Assembly: GCA_039908535.1 (NCBI GenBank)
Contig: JAMOAW010000048.1
Coordinates: 1 to 19,561, forward strand
Source: JAMOAW01 sp039908535
Lineage (GTDB): Bacteria > Pseudomonadota > Magnetococcia > Magnetococcales > JADFZT01
DNA length: 19,561 nt
Direction of reading: 5' to 3'
The position numbers and the translations under genes were made by a program. Numbering within the stretch: position 1 is the first letter of the stretch; each line of letters opens with the position of its first letter. Under the pieces are notes generated by a model. It saw only the letters and a program-made list of their open reading frames with translations. It ran no database searches and was not told the origin of the DNA. Positions 1-5,517 of the stretch are shown here, piece by piece.

Positions 1-441
1 CATTACCTGATTAAGGTGAGAAATTTTGACGATGTCGCTCGCAATACCCTGGACGAGTGGATTTATTTTCTAAAAAACGCCGATATTCGTGATGATTTTA
101 CGGCCCGTGGTCTAAAAAAGGCCAAAGAAAATCTTGATATCCTGCGATTGCCAGAGGCAGAGCGAAAGGCCTATGAACGCTATCAGGAAGAGCTGCATGA
201 CCAAGCAAGCTTTGTGCTCTCCACTTATGGTGCTGGCAAATGGGAAGGTCGCCAGGAAGGGCGTCAGGAAGGTCGCCAGGAAGAAGCCGCTTCAATGCTT
301 CTAAAACAGATACATCGTAAATTTGGCCAAACACCAGACTGGGTGACGACCAAGGTGACATCAGCAAATTTAGAACTTATTGAAGTCTGGAGCGATAACT
401 TTGTGTTCGCTAATTCTGTGGACGAGGTTTTCGCGTCGTGA
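1..441 (+). CDS. Rpn/PD-(D/E)XK nuclease-family transposase-like protein, C-terminal part (5' end outside window)
   Basis: The reading frame is open from base 1 (codons His-Tyr-Leu-Ile-Lys before the first GTG at 16), so the gene enters from outside and only its last ~146 residues are visible. The visible part matches the C-terminal half of Rpn/YhgA-like proteins, which pair a PD-(D/E)XK nuclease-like N-terminus with a helical tail. There is a helical stretch with many charged residues, then three GRQE repeats (247-282), then a DUF4351-like tail (LLKQIHRKFG ... VWSDNFVFANSVDEVF). The catalytic nuclease region would lie upstream and cannot be judged. Family members promote recombination or occur as large dispersed paralogue sets. 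This copy sits beside an IS66 remnant and a tRNA, in keeping with an accessory edge. The family call is from remembered motif patterns; the truncation is seen directly. Confidence 0.7.
   Translation, partial: HYLIKVRNFDDVARNTLDEWIYFLKNADIRDDFTARGLKKAKENLDILRLPEAERKAYERYQEELHDQASFVLSTYGAGKWEGRQEGRQEGRQEEAASMLLKQIHRKFGQTPDWVTTKVTSANLELIEVWSDNFVFANSVDEVFAS
247..282 (+). repeat. Three in-frame 12-bp tandem repeats (GRQE)
   Basis: Units ggtcgccaggaa, gggcgtcaggaa and ggtcgccaggaa follow one another in frame, each coding Gly-Arg-Gln-Glu. The first and third are identical and the middle differs at two third-codon positions. Such GRQE runs are common in the linker of Rpn-like proteins. They can change copy number by slippage without breaking the frame. 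Confidence 0.85.
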
Positions 442-506
442 ATGGCCAACTATGGTGGAGGGTGGGTGACCACACTCTAGCTGACATATCATGCTTGTCA
501 GAATAG

Positions 507-776
507 GAAAAGAGCGACCTGATTTTGATATTGTCATCTCGGATCCGAGTTCTTGAGTCTGAAATCCAGGTATTGCAAGCGCGTTTGTCGAACTATGAAG
601 AGCAATTGGCCAAGAACAGTCGACATAGCAGCAAGGCACCTTCCACTGATAACATAAAACCAAAACCGAAAAGTCGTCGCAAAAAGAGTGGTAAATCTTC
701 TGGTGGTCAACCAGGATATGAGGGCCATACTCTGGATATGTCAGATGATCCAGACCACATAGAGGTCCATAGATAG
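507..776 (+). pseudogene. IS66-family transposase (TnpC) N-terminal remnant
   Basis: The frame is open from 507 (after a TAG at 504-506) to a TAG at 774-776. Its ~89 codons match the start of IS66 transposases: an SDLI...L leader, a heptad-like coiled coil (RVLESEIQVLQARLSNYEEQL), the NSRHSSKAPSTD motif, a basic RRKKSGK stretch and SGGQPGYEGHTL. Full IS66 transposases are about 500 residues, so the zinc-binding and DDE parts are missing. No ATG lies in this frame; TTG at 525 would be the only plausible start. The sequence after 776 shows no continuation in the frame I followed. No IS66 end starting GTAA is evident nearby. This is best read as a decayed, non-functional fragment. Confidence 0.75.
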
Positions 777-999
777 ATAAGAGCTTTTACAATCCGTTTT
801 TATCATGGAACATATTTAAAAATCTACTCTTTTGACGACATAATATTGGAAGTATTGCACGATCACTTCGTTATAGAATATCTACACCCAATTCCATTCT
901 TTCCAAAATTTTTCCCCACTTTTTCACCAAATCTTCCACCTATTATGCGGCTTTGCGGGGTTCGTAACCATGGCTTTTCTGTAACCCCGGCATAACCCC
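777..999. other. Gene-poor AT-rich stretch
   Basis: There is no convincing coding sequence between the IS66 remnant and the tRNA-Lys terminator. The first two thirds are AT-rich with no clear signal. Near the end, ggggtt (957-962) and aacccc (983-988) could form a short stem with a 20-base loop; I give this little weight. Confidence 0.5.
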
Positions 1000-1030
1000 A
1001 AACAAAAACAGCCACCTTGCGGGTGGCTGT
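1000..1030 (-). terminator. Rho-independent terminator of tRNA-Lys
   Basis: On the minus strand a perfect 9-bp stem ACAGCCACC/GGTGGCTGT with a 5-base loop (1008-1030) is followed at once by a T-rich tract (TTTTTGTTT). It lies 17 bases beyond the tRNA 3' end, so it should end the tRNA transcript. The plus-strand side is also followed by a T-rich run after nine bases, so weak bidirectional action is possible. Confidence 0.85.
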
Positions 1031-1046
1031 AACTGTTTGTTTTTTA

Positions 1047-1122
1047 TGGTGAGCCGTACAGGGGTCGAACCTGTGGCCCGCAGATTAAAAGTCTGCTGCT
1101 CTACCAACTGAGCTAACGGCCC
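1047..1122 (-). tRNA. tRNA-Lys (anticodon TTT)
   Basis: The reverse complement folds as a full 76-base cloverleaf. The acceptor stem is GGGCCGT/ACGGCTC (one G-U), the D arm carries AGCTCAGTTGGTAGAGC, the anticodon stem is GCAGA/TCTGC around loop CTTTTAA, and the T arm is ACAGG-TTCGACC-CCTGT. The discriminator base is A and the 3' CCA is encoded. Loop CTTTTAA places anticodon TTT, giving lysine. A terminator follows closely, so it looks like a single-gene transcript. Confidence 0.97.
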
Positions 1123-1166
1123 AACTTAAATGTGCTCAAATGATTGAATCGTTCAGCACGAAAAAC

Positions 1167-1196
1167 ACTATAGCAAATTTCTTCGCAAAGGAAAAG
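1167..1196 (-). promoter_or_regulatory. Possible sigma-70 promoter of tRNA-Lys
   Basis: On the minus strand, TATAGT (1167-1172) lies about 45 bases upstream of the tRNA 5' end, with a T-rich, poorly matching -35 region (TTTTCC) 17 bases further up. The -10 match is good and the -35 is weak. Confidence 0.4.
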
Positions 1197-1225
1197 CCTA
1201 GATAGACAAAAAAATCATTTTTTTC

Positions 1226-1420
1226 TCAATTTTGTTCGTCGAGCCACGCCATTTGAATGGCCTCAAGGATTTTTTCGTTGCATTTTCCGGGGGTATCTTC
1301 AAAATCAGGCAAGGCCATGACCCAATGCATGAGGTCTGTAAAACGCACAGATAACGGGTCTATCTCGGAATAGGTGTCGGCCAGTTGAATGGCAATTTCT
1401 TGTACATCAATCCACTTCAT
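1226..1420 (-). CDS. iscX: Fe-S assembly protein IscX
   Basis: This 64-residue acidic protein matches IscX/YfhJ over its whole length: MKWxD start, IAIQLADTYSEIDPLSVRFTDL, LPDFEDTPGKCNEKILEAIQMAWLDE. IscX binds the cysteine desulfurase IscS and iron, and is thought to modulate cluster assembly. It is the last gene of the hscA-fdx-iscX run, 17 bases after fdx, with AGAGGA upstream of its ATG as a ribosome binding site. The length is normal for the family. An A/T-only palindrome just downstream (about 1207-1225) might contribute to termination but is weak. Confidence 0.93.
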   Translation of the reverse strand: MKWIDVQEIAIQLADTYSEIDPLSVRFTDLMHWVMALPDFEDTPGKCNEKILEAIQMAWLDEQN

Positions 1421-1437
1421 CGCATTTTATCCTCTTG

Positions 1438-1779
1438 TCAGCGTTTTTTGTGTTTTTGATCAACGCTTACGTTGATGGTATATTCGGGAATCGTCACAAT
1501 TAAACCATCTAACGCCTCGGTTAGAACAACTTGACACCCTAATCGACTGGTGGAGGTCAAACCAAAGGCCTCGTCTAGGGTATCTTCTTCCTCTTCTGTG
1601 GGAGAGGGAAGACGACGATGCCAAGCTGGATCTATGATGACATGACAGGTCGAACAGGCCAACGAACCTTCACAGGCCCCCTCCAATGGAATCTCATGTA
1701 GGTGGGCCGCTTCTAAAAGAGTGAGACCAGAAGAGACTTCAATAGTTTTCTGCATCGGTAAAAAAGTGACTTTGACCAT
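1438..1779 (-). CDS. fdx: ISC-type [2Fe-2S] ferredoxin
   Basis: This 113-residue adrenodoxin-like ferredoxin has the four cluster cysteines in the expected pattern: C36, C42 and C45 (GACEGSLACSTCHV) and C82 (RLGCQV). It supplies electrons for Fe-S cluster assembly on IscU. It starts 15 bases after hscA and precedes iscX by 17 bases, the classical hscA-fdx-iscX order. Between the cysteine groups is the acidic EEEEDTLDEAFGL stretch typical of ISC ferredoxins and used for partner binding. The length and basic C-terminus are ordinary. Confidence 0.95.
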   Translation of the reverse strand: MVKVTFLPMQKTIEVSSGLTLLEAAHLHEIPLEGACEGSLACSTCHVIIDPAWHRRLPSPTEEEEDTLDEAFGLTSTSRLGCQVVLTEALDGLIVTIPEYTINVSVDQKHKKR

Positions 1780-1794
1780 GGGAATGGCTCTCTC

Positions 1795-3681
1795 CTATTC
1801 AAACTCAGTGATGTTTCGTCCCGCCATCCCCGCGCGAATAGTACGATCCATGCGTCGCTCGGCAAAAAATTGGGTGGCTTGATCTAATTCTTTTAACGAT
1901 TGGTTGATTTTTTCATAATCTTCCCCCTGGGAACTCTCCAGAAGGTGCCGCATGGCCTGTTTGACCACGCCCAACTCTTTGGCATTTAAAAGATCGCCAT
2001 CCACCTTGAGTGCTGCTCCCGCAGAACTCAAGGCTCGTTGGGCTTCAACGCGGGCCTCACTTAACAAACGGGCCATCCAATCTTGCTCACCATGCGCCAA
2101 GGCTTCGCGTAACATCTGCTCTATTTGATCATCAGAAAGACCATAGGAGGGTTTGACAGCGATTGATTGCGCCATTTTGGTGGTCTGTTCGACAGCCGAA
2201 ACCGTTAAAAGACCATCGGCATCTATTTGATATGTCACCAGAATACGCGCCGCTCCAGCCACCATGGGCGGAATGCCACGCAATTCAAAACGCGCCAAAG
2301 AACGGCATTGATCCGCCAACTCTCGTTCGCCCTGCACCACATGAATGGCCATCGCCCCTTGTCCATCTTTAAAGGTGGTAAACTCTTGAGCACGTGCCGT
2401 GGGAATGGTGCTGTTGCGGGGGATGATTTTTTCCACCAGCCCCCCCATCGTCTCAATTCCCAAAGACAACGGATTGACATCCAATAACAGAAGCCCAGAA
2501 CGATCGTTGCCCGCCAATAAATCGGCCTGATGTGCCGCCCCTAAAGCCACCACTTGATCTGGATCTAAATCACAAAGAGGTGTGCATTGAAACAGCTGGG
2601 CCACAAACTCCCGGACCAGTGGCACCCGTGTCGATCCTCCAACCAAAACCACCCCGGTCAAATCCTCTACCGTCACCCCCGCATCCTTTAAAGCTCGACG
2701 GCAAGAAAAACCGGTTTTGTGAACCAAAGGGCGAATTAAATCGTTAAACTCTTCTCGGTTTATGGAACGTTGAAAGGGGGTCTCTTCACCACAAAATATC
2801 GAGGCAACCGCCGTCGAAGAACATGTCAACGCCTCTTTGACCGCTCTGGCTCCATCCATGGCCGCGCGGATTTGTTGCGCAGTAGGAGCTTCAAGCCCCA
2901 TCTCATTTAGAAAAAGTGAGGACAAACAACGATCAAAATCATCTCCTCCCAGAGCGGTATCCCCGCCAGTGGACAAAACTTGAAAAACCCCTTGGGTCAG
3001 CTTTAATATAGAAATATCAAACGTTCCGCCTCCTAAATCATAAATGGCATATATCCCCTCCCGGGCTTGATCCAAACCATAAGCCAAGGCCGCAGCGGTT
3101 GGTTCGTTGACCAGACGCAAGACCTCTAAACCAGCTAAACGTCCCGCATCTTTGGTGGCTTGGCGTTGGGCATCGTCAAAGTAGGCGGGGACAGTGATCA
3201 CCACCCCATATAAACTTCCCCCCAAGGCCTCCTCGGCTCGATATTTGAGAGCTTTCAGAATTTCCGCTGAAATTTCTACTGGAGAGAAGAGACGCTGGTC
3301 TATGCCAATTTGTACCATCCCTCCCGCTCCAGCATAAAAATCGTAAGGGTAATGGAAACCATCTTTTTGGATATCATCAAGACCACGGCCCATAAATCGC
3401 TTGACAGAGGATATGGTTCGTTTTGGATCTTGCCAAGCCAGAGCTTGGGCTTGGGCACCCACTAAAATTTCCTCTCCAGTGCCAAAATAAACCATCGATG
3501 CCAAAGAGACTCGCCCCTGTGCATCGGGAATACAGATTGGTTTGCCGTCTAAACCAATCGCGGCTACCAACGAAAACGTGGTCCCTAAATCAATCCCTAC
3601 CACACGACGTTGATCCTCCGGTCGGGCCTCGTGGGGAAGGGGCGATTGCCCAGGTTCCGCAATATCTAATAAAACATCCAT
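1795..3681 (-). CDS. hscA: Fe-S assembly chaperone HscA (Hsp70 family)
   Basis: This 628-residue specialised Hsp70 helps move clusters from IscU to target proteins in an ATP cycle driven by HscB. The nucleotide-binding domain carries GIDLGTTFS at 29-37, the FDDAQRQATKDAGRLAG segment, NEPTAAALAYG, DLGGGTFDIS and VLVGGSTRVPLV. The substrate-binding domain follows (HVVQGER... LTVSAVE), then a helical lid. The length fits HscA (about 610-630) rather than DnaK, and the C-terminus lacks the acidic DnaK tail. fdx and iscX follow directly. In most proteobacteria hscB lies just upstream; here cheR lies there instead, with a small transposon-like element between. The co-chaperone and IscU must be elsewhere in the genome. 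Confidence 0.95.
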   Translation of the reverse strand: MDVLLDIAEPGQSPLPHEARPEDQRRVVGIDLGTTFSLVAAIGLDGKPICIPDAQGRVSLASMVYFGTGEEILVGAQAQALAWQDPKRTISSVKRFMGRGLDDIQKDGFHYPYDFYAGAGGMVQIGIDQRLFSPVEISAEILKALKYRAEEALGGSLYGVVITVPAYFDDAQRQATKDAGRLAGLEVLRLVNEPTAAALAYGLDQAREGIYAIYDLGGGTFDISILKLTQGVFQVLSTGGDTALGGDDFDRCLSSLFLNEMGLEAPTAQQIRAAMDGARAVKEALTCSSTAVASIFCGEETPFQRSINREEFNDLIRPLVHKTGFSCRRALKDAGVTVEDLTGVVLVGGSTRVPLVREFVAQLFQCTPLCDLDPDQVVALGAAHQADLLAGNDRSGLLLLDVNPLSLGIETMGGLVEKIIPRNSTIPTARAQEFTTFKDGQGAMAIHVVQGERELADQCRSLARFELRGIPPMVAGAARILVTYQIDADGLLTVSAVEQTTKMAQSIAVKPSYGLSDDQIEQMLREALAHGEQDWMARLLSEARVEAQRALSSAGAALKVDGDLLNAKELGVVKQAMRHLLESSQGEDYEKINQSLKELDQATQFFAERRMDRTIRAGMAGRNITEFE

Positions 3682-3708
3682 TTTAATTCCAAAGTTTCCT
3701 TGTTAACA

Positions 3709-3861
3709 GAATAGGAGGTACCACCACATTTAAATGTGGACGATGAATGAGTGCCTGAACAAAAAGCAAAGTCAAGACCCTGGGGGCAATCCCCTAGACC
3801 CCTTTTTTTTATTAATCAAAAAATAGACAACTACGGTTAAGTGTGGTGGTACCGAATAGGA
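3709..3861. repeat. 8-bp target-site duplication flanking element A (gaatagga, 3709-3716 and 3854-3861)
   Basis: The 8 bases gaatagga occur immediately outside each end of element A. Removing the element and one copy leaves a plain cheR-hscA spacer of about 54 bases. This is direct evidence that element A moved in by transposition. Confidence 0.9.
3717..3853. mobile_element. Element A: 137-bp MITE-like element with GGTACCACCACA ends
   Basis: The ends are inverted repeats of 17 bp (3717-3733 and 3837-3853) differing at one base, with looser similarity further inward. The interior holds a G-rich hairpin CTGGGGG-CAAT-CCCCTAG (3780-3797) followed by ACCCC and eight Ts. There is no coding capacity. 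A perfect 8-bp duplication flanks it. It has the form of a non-autonomous element moved by an unseen transposase. Families making 8-bp duplications include IS6, IS66, IS256, ISL3 and IS1595; the GG start does not settle which. It lies 35 bases upstream of the hscA start codon, in the spacer after cheR. Confidence 0.88.
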
Positions 3862-3880
3862 TTGCAAGGCTTCATAATAT

Positions 3881-4750
3881 TTAGCCTCGTCCCTTTTGAT
3901 AAATGGTTGGAGCCACCTGCGTTACCGGCACATTTAATTTATTGAGCGTCTCAGAATGTCCAACAAAAAGATAACCATTGGGTGCTAAGTTGCGACACAA
4001 TTTATTGACGATTTGTTCTGCGGTTGGACGGTCAAAATAGATTAAACAGTTGCGACAAAAAATAATGTCCATGGTTTGCTTGATGGTATATTCAGCGTCC
4101 ATAAAATTTAAATGTTGAAATGTCACCATGCTGCGAATTTCGGGAGTCATCCGTACCTTCGGCTTGAGGGGATCTTTCCCTTTTAACATATATTTTCGCT
4201 TGAGAGCCAGTGGGACAGGATCGGCCTTGTCCATGTCATACACCGCAATCCTGGCATGATCCAATGCTCTGGTGGAGAGATCTGTCCCTAAAATTTTGGC
4301 TTTGTAAGCGCGATGTTGTTCAGAAAACTCTTGGATCACCATGGCCATGGTGTATGGCTCTTCACCTGTGGAACACGGGGCACTCCAAATTTGTAAAGGA
4401 CGGGCAATGCCGACCGCTTTTTCTTGCATCAATTTTGGCATGACGATTTCCGACATATAGGTAAAATGGTTCGGTTCACGGAAAAAGTCGGTTTTATTGG
4501 TCGTGACAATGTCTATAAAATTGGTCAACTCGTGGGTCTGATCTTTTGGATTCAGAACTAAATCGACATATTCTGTAAAGGAATTCATCCCCAAAAGGCG
4601 TAAACGTTTTTGAATTCGTGCCGTTAACATGGACTTTTTAGAGTCTGGCATTTGAATACCGCTTTTTGACTCAATAAATTCACTTAAACGTCGAAAATCT
4701 TTATCGGATAAACCATCTGAACGCGCTACTTGAAAAACGGATTCTGTCAT
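3881..4750 (-). CDS. cheR: Chemoreceptor glutamate O-methyltransferase CheR
   Basis: This 289-residue protein matches CheR throughout. The N-terminal helical domain (about residues 13-75) recognises the receptor. The SAM-dependent methyltransferase domain carries TTNKTDFFRE, the WSAPCSTGEEPYTMA SAM-binding loop, GTDLSTRAL, and IFCRNCLIYF near the end. It methylates glutamates of methyl-accepting chemotaxis proteins using S-adenosylmethionine, for adaptation. It follows cheD by 18 bases on the same strand, so the two are probably co-transcribed. No other chemotaxis gene is present here. No C-terminal TPR extension is seen. Confidence 0.95.
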   Translation of the reverse strand: MTESVFQVARSDGLSDKDFRRLSEFIESKSGIQMPDSKKSMLTARIQKRLRLLGMNSFTEYVDLVLNPKDQTHELTNFIDIVTTNKTDFFREPNHFTYMSEIVMPKLMQEKAVGIARPLQIWSAPCSTGEEPYTMAMVIQEFSEQHRAYKAKILGTDLSTRALDHARIAVYDMDKADPVPLALKRKYMLKGKDPLKPKVRMTPEIRSMVTFQHLNFMDAEYTIKQTMDIIFCRNCLIYFDRPTAEQIVNKLCRNLAPNGYLFVGHSETLNKLNVPVTQVAPTIYQKGRG

Positions 4751-4768
4751 TTATTATCTCTTTGATTG

Positions 4769-5281
4769 TCATGAAAAAGTATTGTTTTTGATCCTTTTGA
4801 GAAAAACTTTTCCTGAGTCTGTTTTTAAATGGATGACCCGGCCTTCTGCACCACCGACATCCTCGGAGACCATGTTTAATTTTTGTTCTTTAATAATGTG
4901 TTTGGCAACCGCAATATTTTGTTCGCCTATGGTGACTGTCGTTGGCGTGGTCGCATACATATCGGCTCCGCCAAAAAGTTTTACCTCAATATCTGTATAT
5001 TGGATAGATTTTTCTCTAAAAATAGCCAACATCGAATGGATGGCAGAATCCACATATCGAAAGCATTGTTGTTGTTTCGTTTTCTGGTGTTGATGAAAAT
5101 CAAAAGGGCATTTAGGCAAAAGAGCGTGGCACATAGTGACAAAATTAGATTTTTTATGCAGCAAAATAATAGAAACGCAAGATCCAAGAATTGTTGAAAC
5201 CAACATGGAATGATGACCCATATAAAATTGTCCAGGATCTAAAATTTTTTTAGGCAATCTCTCTTCTTGGGAATTTTTCAT
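4769..5281 (-). CDS. cheD: Chemoreceptor glutamine deamidase CheD
   Basis: CheD deamidates specific glutamines of chemoreceptors to glutamate, creating methylation sites for CheR. The 170-residue protein has the expected catalytic cysteine in LGSCVS (C35), the histidine in CHALLP (H52, 17 residues later as in the family), and a Ser-Thr pair at 29-30 where the third active-site hydroxyl residue lies. Later family blocks include VKLFGGADM, IGEQNIAVAK, and SEDVGGAEGRVIHL with KTDSGKVFLKRI. It sits directly upstream of cheR on the same strand. Its start codon is 61 bases from the near end of inserted element B, so its promoter may lie partly inside that element. Confidence 0.93.
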   Translation of the reverse strand: MKNSQEERLPKKILDPGQFYMGHHSMLVSTILGSCVSIILLHKKSNFVTMCHALLPKCPFDFHQHQKTKQQQCFRYVDSAIHSMLAIFREKSIQYTDIEVKLFGGADMYATTPTTVTIGEQNIAVAKHIIKEQKLNMVSEDVGGAEGRVIHLKTDSGKVFLKRIKNNTFS

Positions 5282-5334
5282 ACGTTAAATGACAGCCTTG
5301 TTATTCAAATGTTCGAAAAGCGGAGCAATCGCAG

Positions 5335-5510
5335 CCCTTTTTGTAACCGTTCAGATAAAAAAATTAAAAATAAGACCTTGGGGGATGGCATCCCCCAATC
5401 CCCCTGCTATTTGAAGAAAGCAAAACCGAATTCAAAAGCAAAAGCAAAACCCTGGGGGCAATCCCCTAGACCCCTTTTTTTTATTAATATATGAACGGTT
5501 ACCCCTTTTT
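5335..5510. repeat. 8-bp target-site duplication flanking element B (cccttttt, 5335-5342 and 5503-5510)
   Basis: The same 8 bases, cccttttt, lie directly outside both inverted-repeat ends of element B. The sequence is low in complexity, so chance matters more than for element A. The exact abutment on both sides and the shared length of 8 still argue for a real duplication. Confidence 0.75.
5343..5502. mobile_element. Element B: 160-bp MITE-like element with GTAACCGTTCA ends
   Basis: The ends are perfect 11-bp inverted repeats, GTAACCGTTCA (5343-5353) and its complement (5492-5502). The interior holds two G-rich hairpins: TTGGGGGAT-GGC-ATCCCCCAA (5378-5398) and CTGGGGG-CAAT-CCCCTAG (5452-5469), joined by an A-rich linker. 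The second hairpin, its ACCCC-T8 tail and the following attaat match element A base for base, but the ends do not. Ends starting GTAA with 8-bp target duplications are characteristic of IS66, and an IS66 transposase remnant lies at 507-776, so this may be an IS66-moved element. It fills most of the spacer between the kinase gene and cheD. Confidence 0.82.
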
Positions 5511-5517
5511 TTATAGA

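Noticed and set aside
957..988. Hairpin ggggtt...aacccc upstream of the tRNA terminator
   Set aside because: The stem is 6 bp with a 20-base loop and no T-run; too weak to call.
3423..3686. Plus-strand reading frames opposite hscA and other genes
   Set aside because: They are shadows of well-supported genes with no motifs or ribosome sites of their own.
3780..3810. Terminator acting on cheR or hscA
   Set aside because: The hairpin is followed by Ts only on the plus strand, while both neighbouring genes are on the minus strand, so it is not in the right direction to stop them.
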